64,000 nt of DNA. It comes from Pseudoalteromonas sp. MMG010 (lineage in GTDB: Bacteria > Pseudomonadota > Gammaproteobacteria > Enterobacterales > Alteromonadaceae). Shown piece by piece: positions 10,136 to 19,291 of this stretch (position 1 is its first letter; each line of letters opens with the position of its first letter). The DNA is taken from contig NZ_JAGJEG010000013.1 of NCBI RefSeq assembly GCF_018100905.1, forward strand, positions 36,890-100,889, read 5' to 3'. The position numbers and the translations under genes are program-made. The notes under the pieces are model-generated. The model made no database searches. It saw nothing but the letters and a program-made list of their open reading frames with translations, and was not told where the DNA came from.

Positions 10136-11050
10136 TTATTGCAGGCTAAATTGCACATCAATGGGCGCACCATCGCGCTCAATAGTGATGATTGCATCTG
10201 AACTATTACGCAACTCATTAAAAGCTTGCATAGCCTGTTTTAAATCATTTAATTGATAGCCGTTGATAGAAACAGCTAGATCGTTATTTTTTAATCCCAT
10301 TTTTTTAAATAAAGCAGGCTCTTTGCCTGGACTTAAACGATAACCAACCAGCTCACCATTATCCATTTGTTGTGATACACGAATGTAATCAAACAGCTTA
10401 CCGGGTTCTTTTAGTAATTCTTCGCGTGTTTGCATTAGCTCTTTTTTTACACTCGCATCGGCGGTAGCGTTAATTTGCATATCTTTTTCAGTATTATTAT
10501 TTTTTGCCAATACCGGCATTGATACCGTTTTAGTAAAATCAATACCATCTAGCATGAGCGTTTCGAAGCGCCCGCTAGTGCTTAATATCACTCTATCTGG
10601 AAGTATTTGAACTAATTTAGCGCGAGTCCCTTTTACGACTTCGTCGATTAAATAAGTAACTTGCTTTCCTTGAGACTCAATAATGGCGACTCCCGCCTTA
10701 TCATCATCACTAACCGCAACAATACCAGTTAAGTTAATACGTAAGCGGGTTTCAGGGGCGTCATTTATTACTTTAGTCTGGACCGCCTTAGCACCTTTAA
10801 CAGTTTGAGCTTTACCAAATAAGTATTGATCCACAATATTTTGTGCCATACGGTTCTCAGATACCGTGTTATTTTTATTAGCATGCAGTGGTTTTAAGGG
10901 AGTAAACGAAGGCATAGGCCAAGTTAACCAAACTAACTTAGACAATAAAAATGCAATGTAAACAACAACTAACATCATTACCAGCGCACTTAATTTGGCG
11001 TGAGGTAAACGCGTTAAAAATTGTTTTAGCTGTTGAATTTGCGGTTCCAT
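10136..11050 (-). CDS. gspC: Type II secretion protein GspC
   Basis: 304 residues: one transmembrane helix near residues 22-43, a homology-region domain (about 95-180, with AVSDDDKAGVAIIESQG and LVQILPDRVILSTSGR) that contacts the secretin N0 domain, and a C-terminal PDZ domain (YRLSPGKEPALFKKMGLKNNDLAVSINGY) implicated in substrate recognition. It is the first gene of the operon; the promoter must lie in 11051-11265, which also holds a long inverted repeat. Confidence 0.95.
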   Translation of the reverse strand: MEPQIQQLKQFLTRLPHAKLSALVMMLVVVYIAFLLSKLVWLTWPMPSFTPLKPLHANKNNTVSENRMAQNIVDQYLFGKAQTVKGAKAVQTKVINDAPETRLRINLTGIVAVSDDDKAGVAIIESQGKQVTYLIDEVVKGTRAKLVQILPDRVILSTSGRFETLMLDGIDFTKTVSMPVLAKNNNTEKDMQINATADASVKKELMQTREELLKEPGKLFDYIRVSQQMDNGELVGYRLSPGKEPALFKKMGLKNNDLAVSINGYQLNDLKQAMQAFNELRNSSDAIITIERDGAPIDVQFSLQ

Positions 11051-11117
11051 AAATAGGGTTTCTTATTTTAATTACATGCTTAATCACATCCCATAGTACC
11101 TTTTCAGTTTTCATTCA

Positions 11118-11170
11118 ACAAGCTATGAAATATTAAAGTTTGTAAAGAACTTTAATATTTTATAGCTTGT
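11118..11170. repeat. 23-bp inverted repeat between divergent gspC and hslR
   Basis: Left arm 11118-11140 and right arm 11148-11170 are reverse complements over 23 bases with one mismatch (G at 11127), which would be a G-U pair in one RNA orientation. The loop is TGTAAAG. Both flanking genes point away from it, so it is not at the end of any transcript. It lies 67 bases upstream of gspC and 95 upstream of hslR. Confidence 0.8.
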
Positions 11171-11265
11171 ATAAAAAACAAACAGGCATTCGCTCTACTT
11201 CTGCAATATCTCATTTCGTGGTAAGTTTTACATTATTGAAAACTTATGTAGAACAGGTTCTCTAA

Positions 11266-11688
11266 ATGAGCAAAAAAAATTCCAATAATGCAAGCTCTGA
11301 CCCTACTCAAGAGCTAAAAGTTCGCTTAGATAAATGGTTATGGGCTGCACGCTTTTATAAAACCCGTGCGATTGCACGCGAAATGGTACAAGGAGGCAAA
11401 GTACATTATAATGGTCAGCGTGCAAAAGCGAGTAAAATAGTGGAACCAAATGCCGTTATAAAACTCGCTCAGGGTGTTGACGAAAAAATAGTCACCGTAT
11501 TAAAAGTGCTTGAAAAACGTCAAAGCGCCCCCATTGCTCAAACCTTGTATCAAGAATCAGATGCAAGTATTGCAAAGCGCGAAGAAAATTCAATTGCGCG
11601 CAAAAATAACAGCTTCTTTGCCCCACATCCAAAGCGTAAGCCCGATAAGAAGCAAAGACGCGAACTTTTAAAAATGAAATCAAGTTAG
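11266..11688 (+). CDS. hslR: Ribosome-associated heat shock protein Hsp15 (HslR)
   Basis: 140 residues. An S4 RNA-binding domain covers about residues 17-75 (VRLDKWLWAARFYKTRAIAR, then GGKVHYNGQRAKASKIV), followed by a basic tail rich in K/R. Hsp15 binds 50S subunits carrying a stalled nascent chain and helps recycle them. It is directly followed by hslO, as in enterobacteria. Start ATG after AGAACAGGTTCTCTAA has only a modest ribosome binding site. Confidence 0.95.
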   Translation: MSKKNSNNASSDPTQELKVRLDKWLWAARFYKTRAIAREMVQGGKVHYNGQRAKASKIVEPNAVIKLAQGVDEKIVTVLKVLEKRQSAPIAQTLYQESDASIAKREENSIARKNNSFFAPHPKRKPDKKQRRELLKMKSS

Positions 11689-11701
11689 GTAATAGCCACT
11701 C

Positions 11702-12547
11702 ATGCAACAAGATTTACTTCACCGTTATTTATTCGACCAATTAGATGTGCGTGGTGAGCTCGTACAAATTCAAAGTACTTATAGCGAAATGGTCGCTAAA
11801 CATAATTACCCAGAACCCGTTAAAGCTTTATTAGGTGAGTTATTAGTCGCTACCTGTTTATTAACAGCAACATTAAAATTTGAAGGCGAAATAGCGGTAC
11901 AACTACAAGGTGATGGTCCTGTTAAGTATGCGGTTATAAACGGTGATGATAAACAAAACATGCGTGGCATTGCTCGTATGCAAAGTGATGTGAACGGCTC
12001 GACGGTAAAGCAGCTTATTGGTAATGGCTATATGGTGATAACGATCACCCCCACCAAAGGAGAGCGTTACCAAGGTATTGTGCCACTTGAACACGATACA
12101 TTAAGCGAATGCTTAGAAAGCTACTTTGAACAATCTGAACAATTAAAAACCCGTTTATGGTTTGCCACTAATACGGTATCTGGAGAAGAAAAAGCGTGTG
12201 GTTTATTTTTACAAGTACTGCCTGTAGATAAACAAAAGTCAATTGACGATTTTGCCCACCTTGAAGCATTAAGTAGCACTATTAAAAATGATGAATTATT
12301 AAACCTTGATGCAAACACCGTACTAACGCGTTTATATCACGAAGATAATCCACGTGTATTTGACCCACAACCGATCGCATTTAAGTGTGGATGTAGCCGC
12401 GATAAAACCATTACGGCATTGGTTAATGTAGGGCAACAAACTCTACTTGACGATGTTGCTAAAAATGGCAGTGTAAATATTAGCTGCCATTATTGTCTAG
12501 AAGAATTCTCTTTTAATGAACAAGAAATTAAAAGTATCTTTAATTAA
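11702..12547 (+). CDS. hslO: Redox-regulated chaperone Hsp33
   Basis: 281 residues. The N-terminal Hsp33 domain (LHRYLFDQLDVRGELVQ..., then TLKFEGEIAVQLQGDGPVKY) is followed by a linker and a C-terminal zinc site C229-x-C231 (KCGCSRD) and C262-x-x-C265 (CHYC). In the family these cysteines release zinc and form disulfides under oxidative stress, switching on the holdase activity. It follows hslR by 13 bases and ends at a weak terminator (12573-12595). Confidence 0.96.
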   Translation: MQQDLLHRYLFDQLDVRGELVQIQSTYSEMVAKHNYPEPVKALLGELLVATCLLTATLKFEGEIAVQLQGDGPVKYAVINGDDKQNMRGIARMQSDVNGSTVKQLIGNGYMVITITPTKGERYQGIVPLEHDTLSECLESYFEQSEQLKTRLWFATNTVSGEEKACGLFLQVLPVDKQKSIDDFAHLEALSSTIKNDELLNLDANTVLTRLYHEDNPRVFDPQPIAFKCGCSRDKTITALVNVGQQTLLDDVAKNGSVNISCHYCLEEFSFNEQEIKSIFN

Positions 12548-12572
12548 AATATCGCTGTTTTAGTTTAAGTAT

Positions 12573-12595
12573 AAAGCCGCAAAAAATGCGGTTTT
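12573..12595 (+). terminator. Weak intrinsic terminator after hslO
   Basis: Short stem CCGCA/TGCGG, extended by A-T pairs, followed by TTTTAT, 25 bases after the hslO stop. Confidence 0.5.
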
Positions 12596-12609
12596 ATATT
12601 ATAAAAAGA

Positions 12610-12623
12610 TGATACCGGTGTCA
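12610..12623. promoter_or_regulatory. LacI-type operator palindrome 1 upstream of pckA
   Basis: TGATACCGGTGTCA is a near-perfect palindrome centred on CCGG. Operators with a central CG of this kind (for example TGAAACCGGTTTCA bound by PtxS) belong to LacI-family regulators. An identical copy lies 32 bp downstream, about three helical turns. The regulator is not in this window. Confidence 0.6.
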
Positions 12624-12641
12624 TAAAAAGCCACGTAACAT

Positions 12642-12655
12642 TGATACCGGTGTCA
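12642..12655. promoter_or_regulatory. LacI-type operator palindrome 2 upstream of pckA
   Basis: Second exact copy of TGATACCGGTGTCA, 154 bases upstream of the pckA start. Two identical sites in phase suggest cooperative binding or looping by a dimeric repressor that controls gluconeogenesis. Confidence 0.6.
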
Positions 12656-12809
12656 TTGAAATTATTGAAGTTTTTTATCAAAAACCGTCGTTTTATCTCC
12701 CTTGCGCTATCGAATATCACAAAACCTTCTGTTACTATCTTTTTAGCTTAGAGCCACACACTCCAGAGCTATCCCGTTCAATTTTTTACTAACGTTTAGG
12801 TACACACAC

Positions 12810-14348
12810 ATGACTTCAAGCGCTACACGTTTTGTCGATTTAACAGCAGCCGAACTCGTCGAACACGCAATTAATCGCGGCGAGGGTACTTTAGCTGCCA
12901 ATGGGGCTTTTGTTGCAATTACTGGTAACCGTACTGGTCGTTCACCAAAAGATCGTTTTATCGTGCAAGAGGCAACAACTGAAAAGGACATTCAATGGGG
13001 CAATGTAAATCGCCCGTTTGATAGCGATAAATTTGATGCTCTTTGGGCGCGCGTAGAAAAATATGTTCATGAGAATGACCACTTCACCTCTCACTTAGAA
13101 GTTGGCGCAGATCCAGAGCATTACCTACCCGTTGTCGTTACGACAGAAACTGCATGGCATCATATTTTTGCTAAAAATATGTTTATTGAGCCACAAAACT
13201 ATAACGTATCAAACCAGCCACAATGGCAGGTGATGAATGTCCCTTCGTTTGTTTGCGATCCTCAACGCGATGGCACAAACAGCGATGGCACCGTTATAAT
13301 CAACTTTGCTCAACGAAAAGTACTATTAGCAGGTATGCGTTATGCCGGAGAAATGAAAAAATCAATGTTCTCAGTGCAAAACTTTTTACTACCCGCAAAA
13401 GGCGTGCTGCCAATGCACTGCTCTGCAAATGTGGGCGAGCCTGGTGACACGGCATTATTTTTTGGTTTATCGGGCACCGGTAAAACAACCCTATCAGCAG
13501 ATCCTACTCGGTTTTTAATTGGTGATGATGAGCACGGCTGGGCGCCAGGTAGCGTATTTAACATTGAAGGCGGCTGTTATGCTAAATGTATCGACCTCTC
13601 ACAAAAAAATGAACCGGTAATATGGGACGCGATTCGTTTTGGTACTATTTTAGAAAATGTCGTATTAGATGAAAATCGCGTACCTGATTTCAACGACACC
13701 AGCCTCACGCAAAATTCTCGTGCAGCTTACCCACTGGAGCATGTACAAAAGCGTAAACTAGAAAACCGTGCTGGTGAACCAAAAGCGGTGGTATTTTTAA
13801 CCTGTGATGTAAGCGGGGTTTTACCACCCGTCTCTATTTTAAGCGAAGAAGCTGCGGCATATCACTTTTTAAGTGGTTATACAGCAAAAGTAGGTTCTAC
13901 TGAAATAGGCTCCACTAGCGATATAGAATCTACATTTTCAACTTGTTTTGGTGCACCATTCTTCCCTCGTCCTGCTGGTGTTTACGCTGAGTTACTAATG
14001 AAACGCGTACGTGAATTTGGGGCTAAAGTATATTTAGTGAATACCGGCTGGACCGGCGGTCCTTACGGCACAGGACAACGTTTTGATATTCCAACAACCC
14101 GCGCTGTTATAGACGCTATTGTGTCTGGAAAATTAGTTGATGTGGCTACACAGCATATAGATGTACTTAATCTCGATGTGCCAGTATCAGTCCCGGGTGT
14201 TGATACACAGCTATTAAACCCAATTAATACTTGGCAAGACAAAGCAAAATATGCGCAATTTGCACAAAGTTTAGCAAAAGACTTTAACGAAAACTTTGCC
14301 AAATATGACGTTTCTGATGATATTAAACATGCCGGCCCCAACGCCTAA
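12810..14348 (+). CDS. pckA: Phosphoenolpyruvate carboxykinase (ATP)
   Basis: 512 residues. Key features: [12 protein letters not shown] substrate-binding region, the kinase-1a P-loop [11 protein letters not shown] at about residue 220, the kinase-2 metal site ([11 protein letters not shown]), and the FEGGCYAK-type motif, here NIEGGCYAK. The enzyme decarboxylates and phosphorylates oxaloacetate to PEP, the first committed step of gluconeogenesis, which suits growth on amino and organic acids at sea. It is monocistronic, with its own operators upstream and a strong terminator downstream. Length is close to the usual 510-540. Confidence 0.97.
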   Translation: MTSSATRFVDLTAAELVEHAINRGEGTLAANGAFVAITGNRTGRSPKDRFIVQEATTEKDIQWGNVNRPFDSDKFDALWARVEKYVHENDHFTSHLEVGADPEHYLPVVVTTETAWHHIFAKNMFIEPQNYNVSNQPQWQVMNVPSFVCDPQRDGTNSDGTVIINFAQRKVLLAGMRYAGEMKKSMFSVQNFLLPAKGVLPMHCSANVGEPGDTALFFGLSGTGKTTLSADPTRFLIGDDEHGWAPGSVFNIEGGCYAKCIDLSQKNEPVIWDAIRFGTILENVVLDENRVPDFNDTSLTQNSRAAYPLEHVQKRKLENRAGEPKAVVFLTCDVSGVLPPVSILSEEAAAYHFLSGYTAKVGSTEIGSTSDIESTFSTCFGAPFFPRPAGVYAELLMKRVREFGAKVYLVNTGWTGGPYGTGQRFDIPTTRAVIDAIVSGKLVDVATQHIDVLNLDVPVSVPGVDTQLLNPINTWQDKAKYAQFAQSLAKDFNENFAKYDVSDDIKHAGPNA

Positions 14349-14375
14349 TTGAACTTTAGACAACACCATAACAAT

Positions 14376-14396
14376 GGCGCTATTTAGCGCCTTTTT
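14376..14396 (+). terminator. Intrinsic terminator after pckA
   Basis: Stem GGCGC/GCGCC with a 6-base loop, followed by TTTTT, 27 bases after the pckA stop. Confidence 0.8.
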
Positions 14397-14579
14397 CGTA
14401 TTTACCCCCTCTCTTTTTCATTGCGCCAATCGAGTTACTTACTTGCTATACCGCCCCCGACTGAAACGCGATATAAAAATTAATTTTTAAAATGCTTGCC
14501 ATTAACCCAAATTAAAACTATTGTTCTTTAAACACCCAAATAGTATTATTTATCATACAAATAAATTTAAAGGTTAATT

Positions 14580-15593
14580 ATGAGAGTGTTAGTTACCGGA
14601 GGAATGGGTTATATCGGCAGTCACACCTGTATTGCCCTGTATAACGCAGGTATAACTCCTATTATTTACGATAACTTATCAAATGCCAGCATTCGTGTGC
14701 TCGATCAATTAGAAAAAGTGACGGGTAGCCGTTTTGAATTTATTTTAGGTGATATCCAAGATCAACAGCAATTTAAATTAGCATTAATGCAAAGTAAGGT
14801 TAGCGCTGTATTTCATTTTGCAGCTTTGAAAGCCGTTGGAGAGTCAACGCAGCAACCTCTTTATTACTATCAAAATAATGTATCTGCAACGATTGCTATG
14901 CTGCAAAGCATGCAACAGTGCAATATTAATCACATTGTTTTTAGCTCATCTGCTACGGTATATGGCGAGCCTGAATATTTACCTATCGATGAAGCACACC
15001 CAATTCGTGCTAACAACCCTTATGGTTGGAGTAAAGTCATGCTTGAGCAGGTGCTTCACGACTTATGCATTGCTAACCCCCAATTTATGGCAATTGCGTT
15101 ACGTTATTTCAACCCTGTCGGCGCTCATGAAAGTGGTTGGCTTGGAGAAAGTCCAAATGGTATACCTAATAATCTCATGCCCTTTATTGCCCAAACCGCG
15201 GTTGGAAAGCGTAACGTAGTCAGTATATATGGTGATGACTATGCAACTAAAGATGGTACGGGAGTACGCGACTACATACATGTGCAAGACTTAGCAAAAG
15301 GCCATGTTGCTGCATTTATGCACCATAAACACGATACCGGATACCATAGGTATAACTTAGGCACGGGTCGGGGTTATTCAGTCCTTGAAATGATTAATGC
15401 ATTTAGCGCTTCTGCGAATATAACGATCCCTTATAAAATAGCACCTCGACGCACAGGTGATATTGCTTGTAACTATGCTGATGCAACTAAAGCACAACAA
15501 AAATTAGGCTGGTACGCCGTAAAAACCCTTAGCGATATGACAAACGATACATGGCGCTGGCAAACAAATTACCCTAATGGCTTGGAGAGTTAA
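14580..15593 (+). CDS. galE: UDP-glucose 4-epimerase
   Basis: 337 residues. Rossmann NAD motif GGMGYIGSH (residues 7-15), SSSATVYGEP with the catalytic Ser/Thr, and YGWSK with the catalytic Tyr-Lys pair; RYFNPVGAHESG follows. It interconverts UDP-glucose and UDP-galactose. First gene of galETK; AAAGG sits 9 bases before the ATG. galT starts one base after its stop. Confidence 0.97.
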   Translation: MRVLVTGGMGYIGSHTCIALYNAGITPIIYDNLSNASIRVLDQLEKVTGSRFEFILGDIQDQQQFKLALMQSKVSAVFHFAALKAVGESTQQPLYYYQNNVSATIAMLQSMQQCNINHIVFSSSATVYGEPEYLPIDEAHPIRANNPYGWSKVMLEQVLHDLCIANPQFMAIALRYFNPVGAHESGWLGESPNGIPNNLMPFIAQTAVGKRNVVSIYGDDYATKDGTGVRDYIHVQDLAKGHVAAFMHHKHDTGYHRYNLGTGRGYSVLEMINAFSASANITIPYKIAPRRTGDIACNYADATKAQQKLGWYAVKTLSDMTNDTWRWQTNYPNGLES

Positions 15594-15594
15594 T

Positions 15595-16656
15595 ATGTCG
15601 TTATTAGCGTCTACACATAGACGGAAAAACCCACTCACTGGACGTTGGATTTTAGTGTCTCCACACAGAAACAACCGCCCCTGGTTAGGTGCAACTGAAG
15701 CGCCAAATAACACAACATTAGTCAACTATGATGAAGCCTGCCCGCTCTGCCCTACAAATACTCGTGCAAATGGTGAAAGTAACCCAGATTATAAATACAC
15801 CCATGTATTTAATAATGACTTTGGTGCACTCACACCGTCGTGCAACGATTTACCCGCTGATAATTTAAATGATGATTTATTTAGCGCCGATCACACCAGT
15901 GGCGAGTGCCGTGTTATGTGTTTTTCGCCTGAACATAATAAAACGTTACCCGAGCTAGAGCACGATGCTTTATGCGCCGTAGTCGCCACATGGCAAGCGC
16001 AATATAATGAGTTAAGTCAGCGTTATCAATGTGTGCAAGTATTTGAAAATAAAGGGGAAATAATGGGGTGTTCACAACCTCATCCGCATGGACAAATATG
16101 GGCCCACCAGCATCTCTCTACAGAAGTAGACATTGAAGATACTCAGCAACTTGATTACTTTAATAAACGGGGCACTGCGCTATTAGCCGACTATGTAAAA
16201 AAAGAACAAGCCGATGGCACTCGCACCGTGTTTGAAAATACCCACTGGCTAGTGGTGGTTCCTTTTTGGGCCGCATGGCCATTTGAAACACTCTTACTGA
16301 GTAAAGATAATGTGCAACATTTTGGTCAATTAAATAGCACACAAATAGACACACTGGCTGAAGCGCTAAAAGTACTGACAACAAAATACGATAATATTTT
16401 CAATTGTAGCTTTGCTTACTCAATGGGCTGGCATAACGCCCCTGCAAACCGCGGACAAGATGAGCAACATTGGCGCTTGCATGCTCATTTTTACCCTCCA
16501 TTATTGCGCTCAGCAAGTATAAAAAAGCATATGGTTGGCTATGAAATGCTCGGCGAAAGTCAGCGTGATCTAAGCGCCGAAACCGCCGCTTCAATTTTAC
16601 AAGCAGCCAGTACCACTCATTACAAAGCGACAGCAGGAAAAAATCATGACACTTAA
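15595..16656 (+). CDS. galT: Galactose-1-phosphate uridylyltransferase
   Basis: 353 residues from the ATG at 15595, chosen because GGAGAG lies 5 bases upstream and it immediately follows galE; a longer frame opens at 15577 inside galE. Catalytic HPH is present in CSQPHPHGQIW (about residue 161), and the zinc-binding CPLCP near residue 46. The end overlaps the start of galK by 11 bases, so the two are translationally coupled. Confidence 0.96.
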   Translation: MSLLASTHRRKNPLTGRWILVSPHRNNRPWLGATEAPNNTTLVNYDEACPLCPTNTRANGESNPDYKYTHVFNNDFGALTPSCNDLPADNLNDDLFSADHTSGECRVMCFSPEHNKTLPELEHDALCAVVATWQAQYNELSQRYQCVQVFENKGEIMGCSQPHPHGQIWAHQHLSTEVDIEDTQQLDYFNKRGTALLADYVKKEQADGTRTVFENTHWLVVVPFWAAWPFETLLLSKDNVQHFGQLNSTQIDTLAEALKVLTTKYDNIFNCSFAYSMGWHNAPANRGQDEQHWRLHAHFYPPLLRSASIKKHMVGYEMLGESQRDLSAETAASILQAASTTHYKATAGKNHDT

Positions 16657-17800
16657 TCAACTACAAACACACTTTTTGTCACTGTTTGGCACTCATGCAC
16701 AAGGTATTGCTGATGCGCCTGGGCGTGTTAATTTAATCGGCGAATTTACCGATTACAACAACGGCTTTGTATTACCCTGCTCACTAGGTTTTCGCACTCA
16801 GGTGATGTTTAAACAACGTGATGATAATGTCATTACGGTTCATTCACTAAATTACCCATCAGAACACGATAGCTTTACAGTTCATGATGAAATTGTTGCT
16901 GGGCCATCACAATGGGGAAATTATATTCGTAGCGTTGCTTTTGTACTCCAACGCGCAGGTCATACACTTAAAGGCGCTGATCTACTCATAAGCAGTGATG
17001 TACCACAAGGTAGTGGTTTATCTTCATCAGCAGCACTTGAAGTTGCCATTGCAGGTATGTTTAATCATATTGCTGGATTAGCGCTAAATAACGAACAAAT
17101 TGCATTATTTGGTCAGCAAGCAGAAAACGACTTTATGCATTGTCAGTGTGGGATTATGGATCAATTAATTTCAGCCAAAGGCGAAAGCGGCCATGCCTTA
17201 CTCATTGATTGCCAAAACTTAGCGACCTCGGCTGTAAAAATCCCAGATGATTTAAATATTGTTATCGTTAACTCTAACTACCCCCGTAAATTAGTCGATA
17301 GTGAATATAACCAACGCCGTATCGATTGTGAGCAAGCCGCTAAAAAAATGAATATAGCGACGTTACGTGATGCAACAATGACGAAGTTAATTAACGCAAA
17401 AGACACACTAACGGTAAACGAATATAAGCGTGCGCATCATGTGATCAGTGAAAACGAACGCGTTATTGCAGCAACAAACGCTTTAAAAAATAATGATATG
17501 GATGCACTGCGTGAACTCATGAGCGCTTCTCATCAATCACTTAAACACAACTTTGAAGTAACGGTTCCTGCAACCGATGGATTAGTCGAAATATGTCAAG
17601 AAGCCTTAGCCGATCGTGGAGCCGTACGTATGACCGGAGGCGGTTTCGGCGGTGCTATTGTGTGTCTATGTCGCGCCCAAGATGTAGCACTCGTGCAAGA
17701 AGCTGTTAATACACATTATCACGCCCGCTTTAATCTTCATGGCGATATTTATGTATGTACAGCCGGCTCTGGGCTAACAATCACTACGTTGACAGATTAA
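16646..17800 (+). CDS. galK: Galactokinase
   Basis: 384 residues. GHMP kinase motifs in order: GRVNLIGEFTDYNNGFVLP (GalK signature with substrate contacts, about residue 27), the ATP loop GSGLSSSAALE (about residue 118), and the C-terminal MTGGGFGGAIVCL. It phosphorylates galactose for GalT. No galM and no galactose transporter are adjacent. A 10-bp hairpin wraps its stop codon. Confidence 0.97.
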   Translation: MTLNQLQTHFLSLFGTHAQGIADAPGRVNLIGEFTDYNNGFVLPCSLGFRTQVMFKQRDDNVITVHSLNYPSEHDSFTVHDEIVAGPSQWGNYIRSVAFVLQRAGHTLKGADLLISSDVPQGSGLSSSAALEVAIAGMFNHIAGLALNNEQIALFGQQAENDFMHCQCGIMDQLISAKGESGHALLIDCQNLATSAVKIPDDLNIVIVNSNYPRKLVDSEYNQRRIDCEQAAKKMNIATLRDATMTKLINAKDTLTVNEYKRAHHVISENERVIAATNALKNNDMDALRELMSASHQSLKHNFEVTVPATDGLVEICQEALADRGAVRMTGGGFGGAIVCLCRAQDVALVQEAVNTHYHARFNLHGDIYVCTAGSGLTITTLTD

Positions 17801-17808
17801 CGTAGTGA
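17781..17808 (+). other. 10-bp hairpin over the galK stop codon
   Basis: TCACTACGTT (17781-17790) pairs perfectly with AACGTAGTGA (17799-17808), with an 8-base loop that includes the first base of the stop codon. No T-run follows, so it is not a clear intrinsic terminator. Confidence 0.6.
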
Positions 17809-17944
17809 CATCACACAGTGCAGGCTTAATACACAATATGCCGCATTTAACGACATAGAATAACGATGGCAACGTTTAATCAAAATTGCATCACAAGGCT
17901 TAACTTGGGTTAACAATCACACAAATAAAAACACAAGGTAAACA

Positions 17945-19276
17945 ATGACAACATACACACTAAAGAGAATAAAAAAAGCGGTGCTGTTCAGCGCTATTGC
18001 ATTTTATGGCAATACCACACAGGCTGTAGAGATCGAGCAATTGTATCCCCCTCTTACCAGCGAAGTATTACCTGAATTAGCCGCTAGTGGCACGCATGCT
18101 ATTGGCGTTAAAACACTGCAAGTGATTAACCCTCAGCAGTTTGACCCACAAAGTCAAACCCACAAAGACCGTCCATTAACACTTGAAGTATGGTACCCAG
18201 CAAATATCAGCAGTCATACAACATTGACCCATTATCATAATGTGACCCGCAGCGGAAAGGCATTTAATTTGCAGGCTGCTGCCATGCGTGATGCACCAGC
18301 CGATACAGCTAAGAAATACCCCGTTATAGTCTTATCACACGGCTATACAGGCTATCGTACTATTATGTATTACCTTGGCGAACATTTAGCTTCTCATGGG
18401 TATATTGTTGCGGCGATTGATCACACTGACTCTACAAATGCTGAAATTGATTTTAAACATGCCCCCTTTGCCGGTTTTTTTAGCACGTTATTAAACCGCT
18501 CTAAAGATCAGCAATTTGTTTTAAACTACTTTAATAAACAAGCAGGTTTTCTTAGCGAGCAAGTCGATTCGAACAACTCCGCTATTATTGGCTATTCTAT
18601 GGGAGGCTATGGCGCCATCAATACGGTGGGAGGCTGTTATGATTTTAATAGCAAAACAGTGACACAGTTTACAGGCTTAACTGAGTCAAAAAAAATTAAA
18701 CAAATACAGCAATTACTTAATAGCTGTGCAGGTGGGCAATACAGCGAAGCGACTGTCGATAAGAGTATAAAAGCGATGGTGGCGTTAGCCCCATGGGGTG
18801 GACAATACGAGGTGTTTGCAAAAACAGCCTTAAAAAATATCAGCGTACCCTCATTATATATCGCTGGCGATCTAGATGATATTTCTGGCTATAAAGGCAT
18901 TAAAGGTATTTATAACAATACAGGAAGCAAAAGTAAGTACCTGCTTACATATAAAAACGCACGACATAATATTGCCGTGCACCCCGCTACTGCTATCGCT
19001 ATGCGTACGGGTGAATTAGACCTAGGTCATTATTACGAACCATCTTGGTCTACACGAACACTAAACGAAACGAACAAGCACTTTATACTCGCCATGATGG
19101 ATTGCCATGTAAAAAAAATAAGCACTCAATGTCGTTATTTAAATTTACCGTTTTCAGGCGATCAACTTGATCATAATGGTATGCCAACGCCTGCTTGGAC
19201 AGGTTTTGATAATCGCTTTTCCACCGGGATGACTTGGCAAACAAGTAGCACAAACAATCCCGCGATAAGTCACTAA
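17945..19276 (+). CDS. Secreted alpha/beta hydrolase (dienelactone hydrolase / PAF-acetylhydrolase-like)
   Basis: 443 residues. An N-terminal signal peptide is likely (cleavage near TTQA, residue 27). An alpha/beta-hydrolase core follows: HGYTGYRTIMYYLGEHLASHGY (oxyanion region, about residue 132), the nucleophile elbow GYSMGGYG (Ser near residue 217), an Asp in AGDLDDISG and the His in KNARHNIAVHP. It is a predicted periplasmic or extracellular esterase/lipase; the substrate is unknown. It lies 15 bases upstream of glpK on the same strand, so release of glycerol or glycerol phosphate is a reasonable inference, not a demonstrated role. Confidence 0.8.
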   Translation: MTTYTLKRIKKAVLFSAIAFYGNTTQAVEIEQLYPPLTSEVLPELAASGTHAIGVKTLQVINPQQFDPQSQTHKDRPLTLEVWYPANISSHTTLTHYHNVTRSGKAFNLQAAAMRDAPADTAKKYPVIVLSHGYTGYRTIMYYLGEHLASHGYIVAAIDHTDSTNAEIDFKHAPFAGFFSTLLNRSKDQQFVLNYFNKQAGFLSEQVDSNNSAIIGYSMGGYGAINTVGGCYDFNSKTVTQFTGLTESKKIKQIQQLLNSCAGGQYSEATVDKSIKAMVALAPWGGQYEVFAKTALKNISVPSLYIAGDLDDISGYKGIKGIYNNTGSKSKYLLTYKNARHNIAVHPATAIAMRTGELDLGHYYEPSWSTRTLNETNKHFILAMMDCHVKKISTQCRYLNLPFSGDQLDHNGMPTPAWTGFDNRFSTGMTWQTSSTNNPAISH

Positions 19277-19291
19277 AAAAAGATAAATATC

